From Lagopus muta (Eukaryota > Chordata > Aves > Galliformes > Phasianidae): a stretch of 64,000 nt of DNA. The translations under genes and the position numbers were made by a program. The stretch is taken from the NCBI RefSeq assembly GCF_023343835.1, contig NC_064435.1, positions 58,239,634 to 58,303,633 of the forward strand. Reading direction: 5' to 3'. The notes beneath the pieces are model-generated. The model saw only the letters and a program-made list of their open reading frames with translations, had not been told where the DNA came from and did not search any database. Positions 1-14,144 of this stretch are shown one piece after another (the first letter of the stretch is position 1; the number at the start of each line of letters is the position of its first letter).

Positions 1-294
1 AATGCACATGCAGATCACGTGCTGAGTAAATGCACAAGGACATCAAGCTCTGATTTATGGCTTTCTGAAAGAGTTTCTGAGACCTTCTGAAAGCTTGTCT
101 AAAATCTCTCCTCTTAAGTAAAAATTGGATATGATAAAAGATGTGCTATATCACCAATGGTCATTTACCATCACTACACAAATGTAGTTATTTGTAAGCC
201 TGGGAAAAAATGATGAATCTCTGTCAGAATCAGGATCTAGCTTCAAGGTCCACGTAATCTCTGCTTTCTCTTACTTTTTGGCTTTCTCTGACCC

Positions 295-318
295 TACACA
301 CACATACACACACACAAA
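295..318. repeat. Short CA dinucleotide repeat
   Basis: ACACACACATACACACACAC, one interruption. Confidence 0.85.
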
Positions 319-3300
319 ACACAACTAATTATTGAAATAGATGAAATCATGCCCAATTCTAGCAGAAAACTTTTACAGTGCTTATTGTCCAAGCTACATC
401 AGACTGCAATGAGGAGTCCTCAGTCCTTTTCTCTCTTACCACAGCACTTAAGACTTGACAAAGATTATTGTTACAAGCTCACATTCCTCAGTAAGTTTAA
501 AACTCTGGTGCAAAGCTATTACCTTGAAAAATGTATGTGACAACTTGGAGTGTCTGGTTCTTTCCACCTGTTGAATAGGTTAATATCTGCACCTGCAGAC
601 ATCCCAATAATTTTATTTTGACAAGAACAGCATAAAGGAAAACATATGGCATATCAAGAACTGCTGCTATAGATGCTATACCTTCTGGCATTTGTTTGAA
701 AACTTTCCCACCAAGGAAATAGCTTTGAAAATAGAAGTAAATTCTAACCACAGTGGATTGCATCAGGTTATTTATTCTGCACCGTCATAAAGACAAGGGA
801 TTTCTAGATCAATTTACAAAATAATCACTGCAGTCATTGCAAGAATAAGGAGGAACTCAGAAATGGAAGAATGAACTCTTTTCCAGGAAAAAAAAAAAAA
901 AAAAGAAAATGAGGAAAATATTATTGTGCAAGAAAGATTCACATTCTACAAAGAAGAGGAAGAAAGATAAAGGCAGACACATTGATGTTAATGTACCCAT
1001 AAAGTAGCTATATTTCCTGCTATGTCACTCACCCCAGTCACTTAGAGCTTTTACAAAATTAGATTTATAACCACAGATCTATTGATTGAAATTAAATATT
1101 CCATAGTATTTGAAGCAGAAATTGCATGTTCAGCTGGACCACTAAGAGGCATTGACACAAATAGAGTTCTGGAGACTCCTATTTGCCTTTATTTTATGTG
1201 ACCCCTTTCTGAATCTCCATATCATTTTCCCCCATGTCATAAATGGAGTCAAACTGCACCTCTTTACTATTTTAAGGCCATTTTCTTTCTTTTCATGGTT
1301 GGGCACATGGAATACAAACACACATTTCATTACATTTCTCTTTCCAAATTCCAATTCCATACTTTGTCACTCATGATGCATTAAATATCTGTTACCAATT
1401 TTCCTTTCTCCTATAAAGACACTGCTGTAACTGAATAAGAGAACGTAACAAGAAGATATTACAAATGGGAAATGTTGGCTTTCTTCCTCATAGCATTAAG
1501 CTACAAAGCCAAAATTCTCTCTGCTTAGCATCGATAAATCCATAACAAATCTAAAATCACACTTTCTGCATCCTTTTCCCCTGGCTAGTGAAAGCAGATT
1601 TTAGCCTGCTGTTTTTAAAACACACAGGGAACTTTGCCATTTTCTTGAATAAGACCAGAGTTTTATCCACTTGCAGTTTTATTTCCATCATAATACTTAG
1701 ACTTCATTTCTGATATCAAATTCACTTGATTTACTCCTTAATTAATCCAGTCCTTAATTTAATATGCATTTTATTCTTTATCTTCCTTGTTGAAAATACA
1801 AACATTATAATGAAACACCAAATGAAAAATGTTTAATTAAACCCATAACAAATTATTGAATATTTATTTATAGAATATTGAACCTGTTTTTACCAATGTA
1901 GTTACTTGTAGCCCTTTGGCTTTGGTATCGAATTCACACTAATGTAATGCCTGAGGTCTATCACACTGAGGGCAACATTTCCAACTGAGTTAAACAATAG
2001 CATTACAGTTTCTAAGATAAAATATCACAAAATCATATGACCTAATAACTTTCAATGATTTGCAAAGAACAATGTGGAAAAAAAAAAATTCTAAACTTAT
2101 ATTCACTTTCATAATAAAATGCTTCTCCATACATTAACTTATTAACACGTACAGAACACCAAACCATCCCTTCCCTCTTCTGTTAACAGTTCAAGTTCTG
2201 AAAATCAGGTTAGACCTGTTCTTATTTTAATGCATGCTGCCTCCAGAGTTTTCGAGAGAAAATGTCACTTTTAATAAAGTGCAGAATACTTGAGAAAGAT
2301 GATATTAGATATAATTTAAGAATACAGGTATAACGATATGGCTATTATCCAATTTCTCTAAGTGATTTTTACACCAAAAATCAAACAAAAAAGGGACCAG
2401 AGAAGAGTGCATGCATAAAAATGCTTAAAGTAGAAAGATAGCAGGTGCCTTTCCAGCATAACGAAAGCCAACAGTATTCTAAATCCAAGCAATGATACAT
2501 GAATTAGCCTAGGCTAGCCTGAAGCATTGCATCTGAAAAAAAGTAGTTTGAAAAAAGTTGCTTTAAAACTTAAACCAATTTCTAAAACATTGGCCTCTTA
2601 ATTTTCAAGAAAATTTCTCTGTCAAGAAACTTCTACCCATCAGCAGCAGCAACTGTGCACAGGATATCATTTAAATCGTCATGCGTGTATAAAACCCACA
2701 GATTCATTTCTTATTTCACCACTTCTAAATGAGAATTCAACTTCAATTCATGCAGAGAGGTTCAACAAACATAATCTCTTTTCCCTTGCATGAACAACCT
2801 CTATACACACAATCTTTTGAAGACAACTATGTTGAATTTCAGGTAAGGTTGATGAGTCAGGAAAGAGAACATTAAGGAAAACAACCTTCCTTACTGGAGC
2901 TTTCTGTAAGAAATAATAAATTATAGTTCACTAGAGGTGGAGCTTAAGCCCGATCTCCTCCTTTCAGACCATCAGGTAAGGCTGAGTGCCTCACCTAGTC
3001 CTCCAGAACTGAAGACACCTGAGCTTGGAGCTGATCTCTACCCAAAGTACCTGTCATCACCTGGTGTTTGTAGAATGGGTTCTAGCCATGAGGCATAAAA
3101 TGAACTAGAGATCTCACCTGAGTTGAGTGTCGTATCAGCCCAATGGGCCTTGGTCACAGGATTTAGAGAGGGCTAGAAATGTTGAGTTTTGATGAGTTTG
3201 AGATTAATTTGATGGAAATTGCATGGAGGGAAGACTGAATTTGCAGCACATAGGTAGCTCAGCCTCAGCTCAGGAGATGGTGGGAGGAGAACCTGGCAGT

Positions 3301-5898
3301 CCCTGATACAGACTCATACACCCTGAGTCACTGATTTTTTTTCTTTGAACCTCAGACTCATCATAGTATTTTGCTGTGGGCTGGTTTAAAGGAAGTGAAG
3401 GTGCGGATCAGGCTTTCAGTCTGATTTGAGAGTTGGGGACAATTGTTGAGTCTAATTGGTCAAAGGTGTCATGAAGTTAAATGTGATGTGGGATCTAGCT
3501 ATAGAGTATTTATGATAACCTCTGAATTTAATTTTTTTTTTAAATATACTTTTGTTGAAGCAAACATTAGCAACTCTTTCAGTGTAATATTTTTATCTGC
3601 AATAAATAAATTTTGACAGCTGTGGCTATGGTTAGTTTGTGACAACTCAGCTACGCTTAATGTGTTGTTAGATACAACACTAGAAATTCTTATGCTTCAG
3701 AGACTGTAGGACTAAAAGTGGGATTTAACATTCTTTTTGAGCTGGAGAATATTCCTGGAATTGTACCTGCCATTCCTACAGCTGTTTGGTTGTCATGACA
3801 ACTTCACCAGTTTGATGTCTGTCTCTTTTGAATTTATTCAAACAAAAGTCTATTAACCTATATGTAAAAGCTTTTTTAAACCAAGATAATGTACTTTGTA
3901 CACTTATGCCTGAACATACGTATCTGTTATCCAACTAGAGGTGGTGGTCACTCTTCTCAGAAGAGCTAGCACTCTTGGTACAGAGGAGACAAGAAAGATA
4001 TACTCCAGAGTATATCTTAAGAACTGCACCCTAAATATGTCTCAGATGGTGATATGTCTCACCCAATGATCAGTTCTACTTGCTTGGAGTCAGGTTAGTA
4101 TTTCAGTATCTCCATAAAGTATTACCACATTCCTGCTGTTGCAATGTATCAAGGAGCAATATAGAAACACAGAATCTTTACTGGCTTAGTCGTAATTCTT
4201 TATGCTTTAGGCTTTCAGCTTGAAGGTTGTACAGACTGTGAAGTTAAATGGTTTTATTTATAAAGAACACAACAGTTCACATATTTACATTTCCAATTGG
4301 CTTTTCCTTATCTATGGGTAGTTCTTTGTGTTGGTAGAAGTGAATTATTTTCAAGTCCAGTTTTTTTCCTAGGTTGATGTTGCTTACCAACTGAGTAACA
4401 GAGAACAGATCTTCACTAGTGAAAATATTATCATTCTTGAAACAATAATCTAGGATCCCTTCCTTCATGTATCCCTGCATTCTTGTAGAGAGAATGCATT
4501 GTAGAGAGGGTATTCACCCTGTTCTGCAATGCTTACATCTTCTGAGGAAGAAGTAGAGAATACATTAACATTACTTGTGGCTGTACTTGTGCAGACAATG
4601 CTGTGTGCACCTCATAGGTGATCAGTCAACACACCGAGGAGCTCTGTGACTCGATTTACTTCTGCCTGAATCTGTGATAGAAGGTAATTCTTGTTCCAGT
4701 CCATGTGGAACTGATGTCTGTATTGGCACTTTCATTTAACACAAGAGACTATTCATCTGTTGCACTTGTATAAACCTTTTGTACCAAGAACTTGCTCTAC
4801 TTTGCATATTTCAAATGAAGTCTCTCTAAAGGCTTACCTGGGATCAGTACAGTGGAAGCTATTAGCTTTACATTGTTGAAATATCCAAATTCAGAGAAAG
4901 TGCTGGAAGATTTGTTTCAACAATTGTAAATGTGGGTAAAATGAGATTTTGATGCTTAGTAGAAAGCAATGGTCACAGAAGAGCGGGTGAAAGAATGTGT
5001 CTGAGGACTCATGTTATACGTAGAGAATTCCGTGTTGTACAATTTGCAAGCTAGAAGACAGAACAGAGCTGATGACAAGCAAAACGGAATGCTGTTAGCC
5101 TTGATGGATACAAAGTTCCACAGATATCTCACTTCCATCATTTTCTTGTTTTGATAATCGCTGCCCCGTAACTGATCCAAAATGAAGTACATGTTGAACA
5201 TAGAAACTTGTAAGCAGCCTCATCAAATCAAAGGCATGATGTCAGGTATAAAACGCTTAACATCCCTTTCAGGTCTTCAATTGGATCTGTTCTCACTTCA
5301 CCCTATCTGTGGCTTGTCGCCATAAAGTAGTTAATCTCCATCATCCAGTGACAGCTTCATCAGCTACTTGTCTTTCCATAAAAATTTACAGGAGAAGCAC
5401 ATCTTCCTTCTAATAGGCTCTTTCACTTAAAAGAAAATTTACAACCTATGTAGATAATGCAGGCCAAGTGGGAGAAGTGGAGCTGAAAAGATTTATAAAG
5501 AGTCACATAGGCAGGTCAGGATTAGAGTGAGATGAAAATTCGGTTTGAGGTCCTGTGCATTTCCTTTACAGCTGCATCTCACTGCAATAGACTTGTTTGA
5601 CATTTTATGATGTATTCTTTTGGGTCCATCCTGTTTGTTATTTTGACAAATTCCAGGCATCAGTTGACTGTTCATACTTACGTTTTTGCTTTTAGCATCT
5701 ATTGTACAACTAGTACAATCTCATGAGCTGGAAACATCAGTCACGTACATTCTCATGATGAAATCACTGTTATGATGCCACTTACACATACATACCCCAT
5801 TTCAACCAAATCCATTGTTGTGCCAAATCCAGTCCCACACTCCGCTTTCCTTGAACCACAGAAGCAATGCTAAGGAGATATAAAGCCAAAAGTAGAAA

Positions 5899-5926
5899 GA
5901 AAAAAAAAGAAGAAGAAGAAAAAAAG
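5899..5926. repeat. A-rich and GAA simple repeat
   Basis: A run of A followed by GAAGAAGAAG and more A. Confidence 0.8.
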
Positions 5927-7987
5927 GTAGGGCTGCATCAAAGTTATTAAATATCCTTTCCTATGTCCCAGCTGCCATTTGATAGATTGCTTTTTTTGAA
6001 GCCCCAGATGACTGCCCCTTTGTCCTCACCTTCAAACATTGTTTGCTGCTTTAATTAAGTAGCTAATTATGAAGAACAAATTATTTGCCTGGAAGAGCAT
6101 GGATGATGTGAATCAGCCTTACTTCATTTTCTTGAGCAGTGTGAAAGCAAAAATAAAAATGAAGTGGCTTGAGAGAAATATTTGTCAGTAGCAATTTAGC
6201 ATGTGCAGGGAAAATTGCTCTCAGAAAAGGAAAATGGAGATTATTTTGAAGGACGTGTACTGAGGAGTTTCAGAAACACTTCTGTGTACCTTCCTTAATA
6301 AGAGTTCTTCTAGTGCAAACATCCATGTACCAAGTCTGCAAATGCCCAGTTTAGAGCAGCTATTTGGAAAAACCTTCAGTCACTTTAGATTTGTGTCTGA
6401 TCTAATTCACTCTGATTTCTATACCTGATATATTCCTATATAATTTTTCTTTCATTATTATGAGTATATATTTCATAGCCAAGTACAAAAAGGAAGCATT
6501 CCCTTGGCAGATTCTTGTTTATGAAAAACAAACACAAACAAACAACAACAAAAAAAAAACAACAAAAGCCACTGTAATTTTTAACTCCCATATGCAAGAA
6601 ATGTAAAAAATCCACACATTCTTATAACCGGAAGATAAGTGTAAATTCAGCTGTTATTAGCTTTTTCTGTTTGTTCACAGCTTTATGAAGGCTAACTTTA
6701 CAAGGTCATAGAATGCATCCAAGACAAGATGAGAAAGCATGTTTTCTATTTTTGAAGTTGGGTTTCTTCACCTGTAGATTAAACATGATTTGTTAAAAGT
6801 GAATGGGGAAAAGATCTTCCCTTACATTCTGTAGTGTTATTCTGAATATGTTTTGTCAATTATCACTGATGTCATCTCATTTAAGGGAAAGACTGCAGTA
6901 CTAGGAAGGAAGAAGACTGATATTCAGTGTTTCTTACTTTTAGTATAGCTTTTAGATTCAGAGTTCTCAAAGGAACCCGAGGAGAAGTTATATTGGAAAG
7001 GAAGAAGCTGAATATGTTAAATTAGTTGTTTCTTATTCACTCCAAGTCTTCTAAATCAAGCTGATACAAAGAAATGTAAGACATATACATACTATGCAGT
7101 CCAAATCTGGAGTTCTAGTTTCAGTCACAAAAATGAATTTAGATTGCTTTGTTCAGTGCCAGCTAGTTCAAGCTGTCAAAATTGCTAGTCATATCACCAC
7201 TATAATAATTTACCTAGAAATGCTAACATGACAAAATAGCAGAAATCGATTTTTGGCTGTTTTTTACCCTTTGTTTGGCACGCATTATACAAAACTTTCC
7301 TGCTCCCAGCTAGCCTGGAACCTTCTCCAAGTAATCAAAAGTATTCTGCTCTAAAAGATTTGGTTTCAACAAAGAAAACACAGCAAGAATCCATTTTTTG
7401 TACACTAATAATGGCAGCCATTGCTATTTGACTTCTTTCTCATAGGCTGTCAGCGAGGACTGGCATTCAGGTATACAAGTTCCCCACTTCCAAATTTTGC
7501 TTCACTTTTTTAAGTTCCATTCAACTGCTACAGGTAATTTTCAAAGCATGGTAGAAGGCTTGTGTCCAGAGTATTTCCAAGACGGGCTCAAGTGAAGTCA
7601 AGGAACAGGTTTTTAGAAAAAGATCTTTGGTGTTGCCTTAGAATTGCTGTAGGAATAAAAATCTGATGGTTCCTTGTGAAGTCCCAGGCTTTGCTGAGAT
7701 CTGTCATCTTTCTGGCCTACTACCCTGTTTTTCCAAGACATCAGAATGTCATGAGATTGTACTTGATAGCATTCAATCTGTCCCATTCAGCACTGAAAAA
7801 ATATTAGCAGTGCAAATAATTTCTTTATTTTTATGTGTCCATAGTTCTCTTAGTTTTCTGTTATGCCTTGGTGGAAGAACTGGAGAAACATAACATAAGT
7901 TGCTTAATTTGAGCAAATAGCACTAAGAAACCACCTTGGTCAGCTGAGAAGTTTAGTTTGCATTTCAGAAGGCCAGTGTGAGCACTC

Positions 7988-8024
7988 AGCTTCACATACC
8001 CTGTATAGCTTCACATACCCTGGT
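7988..8024. repeat. Tandem duplication of an 18-bp unit
   Basis: AGCTTCACATACCCTG occurs twice directly in tandem, separated by TAT. Confidence 0.8.
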
Positions 8025-8704
8025 AGTACAAGCAGAACCGTTTAACCAAATAGCCACATTTCCAAAACGTAGCACTGCACTGTTGTAGGCAAACTTGAGG
8101 AATTTGATTTGATATATACTAAGGTATTTAACTATATACATCGCTGCAAATATCTGTAATTCCTTCCCAAGCATGGGTAACAAACATTCTGCTTTTAGTT
8201 ATGATTGTGCCACTGAATGATTCCTCAAGAATGATGTGGTGCCCTCCTACCTGCTGTGCCTGAGAACTTCTCATTTTCAGCACACACCTCTCCCTGCCCT
8301 TGTCCTGTGCTCCTGTTACTGTGCAGGTCTTCACCTTCAAACCCTGCACTCCTGCTTTTGAGGGGGAACTATCAGTCCTCATACTACCACATTGACCAGG
8401 CTTCTGTATTTTGGGCTGTGCTGCAATTTTTTATAAGAGTAAGCCTTACCTATTCATTAGAACACACTGGGGTTTCTACATGTTACAGGGTGGTTAAAGA
8501 CAGCTGTAACTGAGAATTATTTCCTTATTATAGCACTAGATTGAACGGTAGCTGTTAACTCTTAATTCCCATGGGATTTCAAAGTGACCTCTGCTGTACC
8601 TGCTCAGAATCTGTATACTTTAGATAAAAATGAAATTACATAAGGGTCTAAATATTAAATGCACCTACCTACAGCCTAGTTTGTCAGTGTTTCTGTCAGT
8701 CTGG

Positions 8705-9480
8705 GAAGCTTAAAGTAGAGACAGTACTCCAGAGGTAGCCTCAAATGCCTGACAGAGGGGAAGAACAACTCCAGAGAAGTGACAGCCAGGTCTGGCAGCA
8801 TGACAGCAAGAAGCAAGGGCTATGCTCTTGCTGACACAGCCCAGGATGCAGCTGGCTTTCCCTTTGCAAGGGCACACTTGGCTGATGTTCAACTTTCTGT
8901 CAGCCAGGACCTCATCTGTGAATTTGTTTTCCAGCCAGCTGCCCCCAGAGTGCTCTGAAGCTTAGAATTAGTCTACCCCATATGCAGAATCTTGTGACAG
9001 TTACTGAAATTTCCCATGAGATCTCTCTATATACAGCCTTTCTGTCTTACATGCCAATTGCTGCCTGCAGTTGGGTGTCTGTGAACATGCCAGAGTTGCC
9101 CTGCATCCTGTTGTCCAGATCCTTAACAAAGGTGTGAGAGTGTTAGCCCCTGAGGGATGTCACGGGGACTGGCTGCTGATTGGACTTCACACCACCAGCT
9201 GCAGTCCTTGGAGCCTGTCTGGATATTGGAGTAGTTGAGGTGAGAAAACATCACCTATCGCTACTATCACCTATCACTATCACCTATTCACTACTATCCT
9301 CTACTCACCACAGCCAGCCACATCTTCACTGGAGATCATCAAGTTGATCAGACCCTTCCTATCTTTACTGCATGTAATCTGAAAGTTTCCCATTTCATTC
9401 TCTTCTCATGCTTGAGCATGACTTCCAGGAGGATTTTCTCTATAATCTTCCTGAGGGCCAAAACATTCATTAAGGCTTAA
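8705..9480 (-). mobile_element. Old, diverged CR1-like fragment
   Basis: Antisense CR1-like phrases are recognisable (GCCCAGGATGCAGCTGGC, TTCAACTTTCTGTCAGCCAG, CCTTAACAAAGG), with strong divergence and no intact 3' end. The interior contains a degenerate TATCACC-type tandem stretch at about 9250-9305. Confidence 0.55.
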
Positions 9481-10795
9481 TGCCTTAAAGCCTGATTCCT
9501 TCAGTTGCCATTCTGGTGGCTCCAAGATCCAGTTAAATCAGCCTTCTGGTCCTAAATCTTTTAAGATTAGAGATTACTTTAAAATTGGTGATTACTGCAG
9601 TTATTTACAGGATGTCACAAGCAGGGAGCACAAACTCATCTTCCAGCAGACAACTCTTGCCCATTTTTAACAGTTAAAGGGTCTCAAGCTTTTATACTTG
9701 AGAAACTGGGTGAATACCAGGCTCCTCATCATTTTGAAGAAGTCTCTAATACTTTGTATCTTCGTCATCATAGTTCATTACTGTTGTAGATGTTCAAGGG
9801 GATTTGGGCCTTTCATTAGTTTTTCCAAAGGTAATGAAGATGTATTCAGCTCCTGGAAGCTGAAGTACTAGAGAAGAATTTGGAATTATCCAGAACACAT
9901 TTTTTTTCTTTTTTTCCCCTAGAAATAATGTCAAGAAAGATTATTGCTTTTTAGATTGTTCTTCACTCATCTTTGAAGTAGTCTCAAGTCATTGTGACAG
10001 GAAATCAACTGAGCTCAGAGAACAGAAGTGGAGGAAAAGCAGTTAAGGAAGAACTTGCTCAGATTTCACTATGGTAATTTCACAAATGATGCTTTGCAAT
10101 TCTTCTATGGTCCTGAAAATAGCTCTAATGGGGTCTACAGTTCCCATAGTGAGCAGGGGAAAAATGCATTAATCTCAGTAAAGTGGGTTAAAATGCCTCC
10201 TATGTTAGAAAAAAAAAAAAGTATAGACTCAGTGATCCTCAGTGAAAAACAGCATTCTGAAATACTTAAGGTGGTATTAAAATAATGTATTACTCTAAAT
10301 CAAGTAAGAGTTTCATAATTCTGAGCAAAACCAAATCTTTTTTCTATAAAGTTCTGTTGAGAGTCTCACATAAAGAAAGGACATCATACCAGTAAAATAC
10401 ATGCAGGCAGGTATAGTTAACATTTTGACACAACAGATATGGTATTTTGAATTTGAGAATACATCAGCTACTTGGAAACCTCTGCAGTAAGCCAGACCAT
10501 AAGTGTAATGGCCAATTACTGTTGGAAAGAATTCATCTGTGTTCTTGTGCTCTCTCGTATAGGATTGGTGATCATGGTAAACCTCAAGCCATTCCAGCTC
10601 TCTCCAAATTACAGTGCTGCTGCCTACACTGATACACAGATAACACCTTTTTGGTTGTCACCTGGCTTTTAAGTTCTAAAGATTCATACCTTCAATCTCC
10701 TCTGCATTTCTGGTGTGACAAGCTTGTTTCAAAAATAGAAACTGATGTTTTTATTGTGTTAATAATTCCACTTTGAAATGAAAAAACAATCAACA

Positions 10796-11588
10796 AGACC
10801 TGGACAGACTGGAGAGTTGGGAAGGGAGGAGCCTGGTGAGGTTTAACAAGAACAGATGTAGAGTCATACACCTGGTGAGGAATAACCACATGAATTAGTA
10901 CAGATTAGGGGCTGACCTGCTGGAGAGGAGCTCTGGAGAGGAGGATCAGGGAGTCCTGGTGGGTAACAGGTTGGCTATGAACCAACAGGGTGCCCCTGTG
11001 GCCAAGAAGACCAATGGTATCCTGGAGTGCACTGAAAAGAGCGTGGCCAACAAGTTGAGGGAAGTGATCCTCCCCCTCTACTCTGCCCAGGTGAGGACAC
11101 ATCTGGAGTACTGTGCCTCGTTCTGGGCTCCCCCGTTCCAGAAAGACAGGGAACTTCTGGAGAGAGTCCAGTGGAGGGCTGCAAAGATGATTGTCTGGAG
11201 AGTCTTCTGTATGAGGAAAGACTGAGTAACCTGGGACTATTCAGCCCGAGGAGAAGAAAACTGAGGAGGGATCTGATTAATGTTTGTAAATATCTAAAGG
11301 GAATTGAGAGGCAAATGAATGTGGCCAGGCTCTTCTCAGTGGTGCCTAGTGTTAGGACAAGGAGTAATGGCCTAAAATTTGAACGTAAGAATTTCCACAC
11401 AAACATGTGGAAGAACTTCTTTATGGTAGGAGTGACAGAGCACTGGAACAGGTTTTCTAGAGAGGTTGTGGAGTTTCCTTCTATGGAGATATTGAAGACT
11501 CCTGTGGATCCCTGCCTGTGCAAGCTGTTGTAGGAAACCCACTTTAGCATGGAGATTGAACTTGATCCTGCAATTCTGTGATTCTGAC
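10796..11588 (+). mobile_element. CR1 LINE, 3' portion
   Basis: Sense CR1 with remnants of the ORF2 C-terminal region (for example the stretch near 11090-11210 reading [17 protein letters not shown]). It runs to the typical 3' end GCAATTCTGTGATTCTG. It is broken by frameshifts. It is the longest single CR1 piece in the left third of the window. Confidence 0.88.
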
Positions 11589-13315
11589 ATCTAAAAAAAA
11601 GCCAAAAATAAGATTTCTCATGAGACTAGGAACATAAACATGAAAATAGAAAGGCTTTCCTATGTACCATAGTTGACATAACAGCAGACACAAATAACAT
11701 TTGCTCCAATGGTTAAGTCTCTAGGTTGCAATTAAACTGACTTCAGCTACCACTGTCCTAAAAACTTAGCTCAAGCTTCAGCCCACTGTACAAATTTCTG
11801 CTCTCCGATCTGAGACAGATTTTAGTATCTTTCTAGTGCTGTGTAATAAATACTTTTGTCTTCATTTAAAGCTATTGATATGGTGTTTTAATACAAACAC
11901 TTGTAGTTTCAATTTAGTTTCATCTGAAACATTTTTTTAAGAGTGGAAGCTTAGAAAAAAAAAAACGAGGAAAAAAAAAAACCTACAAGAAATCACTGGC
12001 AGTACTGAAAGAAAACTGCTTCGATAAATCCCTGAAAAACTGTGGGACTACTGCCATCTTCAGGGACATGAAACAAAGGCATGTCAGTACTACAGTATGA
12101 AATACTACCACTTAAAAAGCAAAAAAGGTTTTTGTTTTTAGATACATCATAAGCAAAATATTTTGAGGACTTATTTGACTCCTTAAACGAGATTACCACT
12201 ATTTTACAAGCACAGTAAAGTTACACTGCTATAATTCAAGCTGTGAGGAAGATGGTTACAAGTACTTGTTGCATTCTACTGCTGAGAAGTTTCTCAGAGT
12301 AAATGCAGTGGACTTGTGCAAGGTTTTCTTTGTAATAATCTGTAATGATTTGTAATTAGGGCTTACTGAAGCACTACTGTGCATTATGCAAACATATAAA
12401 TCAGTAAATACATATGTGCATAACTCTAGGAGTAAGAATGCGTTCCATGTTCTTGTTTATCCTGTAGAGCATTGTGAACAGAAAAGTTTGTTGTATGAAT
12501 TCAGTACTCACTATGTAAGCTGTGACTGTTTTTGTTGCGGCTGACAACAAGAACATGAGCACAGTTCATTACTAAGAGGCAAGTCAAAAGAAAATAGCCA
12601 GGCTTCCCGAGGACAGATTATCTTCTAGGACCATAGAAAATAAAGTTAAATCTCTTCATGCCTTCCAGGCAGCATCTCTCTCCTTTTTAAAACAAACAGC
12701 AGCTCCTATCTAACCTTAAGGTCTGCCTGAGTCACCAACTAAATTATGCTGTTTCATGTGTATTAATATGCAATAACTGGTATTGAAGGAACATGACACT
12801 TCTGCCTACTGTCTGAAATATAAGCCTTTGGTATGTATAAACCTGGGATGTTTTTATTTGTTTTAACAGTTCCTCCCTACTCTCTCTACCATGGTTGCAT
12901 GTCTCCTAGCCAGAAATTATGATTGCCTTCTGGGCTTTTTCTGCAGGACAATGCAAGCAAACAAAGACAAAATATTACCTGTTAAAAACTCTACCTGCTG
13001 GCTGTATGTGCCAAAAGAAAAACTGAAGCCATTGAAGCACAGTACAGCAAGATATATGAGATCTCATGTGGCTTTTAGGACAGGGCTAGCAAGCACATGT
13101 TGTGCAAGTTGTATAATAGCTGGCTCCCTGCCCTGGGTTTCTCTTTGCTGTTAATACCAGCCATCAATCTTGTTCCTCCTAAGGCTGACTGTCCCTGCAA
13201 GAAACTGCTTTACATCTGCTCACTTGCTGCCTCTCACTTGTAAAATCTATTTTATACTCTTGGCTCAGCTAGGGACATGTGCTTGTTGGGTCAACAGAAA
13301 AAAAAAACATGTCTC

Positions 13316-13592
13316 AAAGAAGTCCTTGAGGAAGGACAAGAGGGAATGGCCTCAAGTTGTGCCAAGGGATGTTCAGGTTGGATATTAGGAAGAATCCCTT
13401 CTCATAAAGAGTAGTGAGGCAGTGGCACAGGCTGCCCAGGGAGGTGGGGGGGTCACCATCCCTGGAGGTGTTCAGAAGCCGTCTGGATGTGGCACTGAGG
13501 GACATGGTCAGTGGGCATGGTGGGGGTGGGCTGATGGTTGGCCCAGATGCTTTTAGTGGTCTTTTCCAACCTGAATGATTCAACGATTCTAA
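13316..13592 (+). mobile_element. CR1 LINE 3' fragment
   Basis: Sense CR1 tail containing the GAGGCAGTGGCACAGGCTGC and CCCTGGAGGTGTTCAGAA signatures. It ends in a mutated ATTCAACGATTCT terminus. Confidence 0.88.
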
Positions 13593-14117
13593 GTCTGTCA
13601 TGCTTAGGTTAGGTAGTGGAGAAAAGATATTTTAGTGGCTGAGGGTCATCTGGGGTGAGTTTATGCTAACTGGTCAGTGAAGGATACTCTGTGAGTGTAT
13701 TACAGTCTACAATAACAAATATTTTTTTCTAAAGCTGGAAGAAGATCTGTGGAACATTTAACAGTTTGTAAGATTCTATTATCTTAAAATGTTTGTTTCT
13801 TCACTTTATCATACCAACCAGGATGAGATACAACCTGGCAGTTCGAACCAAGATATTTTATTTAATATGTGATTTACATCTACGATATATAAGGTTTTGG
13901 TTTTTTGCTGTATCATGGGATTATGTCATACTTGATGAGAAAAAGTTTTACTGCTATGACTGTCCACAGGAAAATAAAGCTTGTACTCTGCATTTCTTCT
14001 TTCAGCATCTCATTTGGTAGAATTTTTATTTAACATTTAAATAGCTGCATTTGTATTACTTTCTCTATTTCTAACTATGTTGAACTGGGTTGGCTTGGCA
14101 TGATACCTTTGACCCCC

Positions 14118-14144
14118 CCAAAAAATAATAATAATAATAATAAA
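14118..14144. repeat. AAT trinucleotide microsatellite
   Basis: About eight AAT units after a run of C and A. Confidence 0.88.

Larger units (their letters stand above)
1..8704. other. AT-rich stretch without recognised genes
   Basis: No exon, RNA gene or clear transposon was recognised apart from the simple repeats listed. By known synteny, KIAA0319 would be expected beyond TDP2 on this side, so this may be its 5' flank or intron, but no part of its coding sequence was seen. A perfect 10-bp inverted repeat with a 4-base loop lies at 3995-4018. The stretch 2925-3480 is somewhat more GC-rich than its surroundings, without an identifiable origin. Confidence 0.5.

Noticed and set aside
10975-11550. 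191-codon open frame on the minus strand
   Set aside because: It is the antisense of a CR1 element; the sense strand carries broken CR1 ORF2 phrases and the usual CR1 end.
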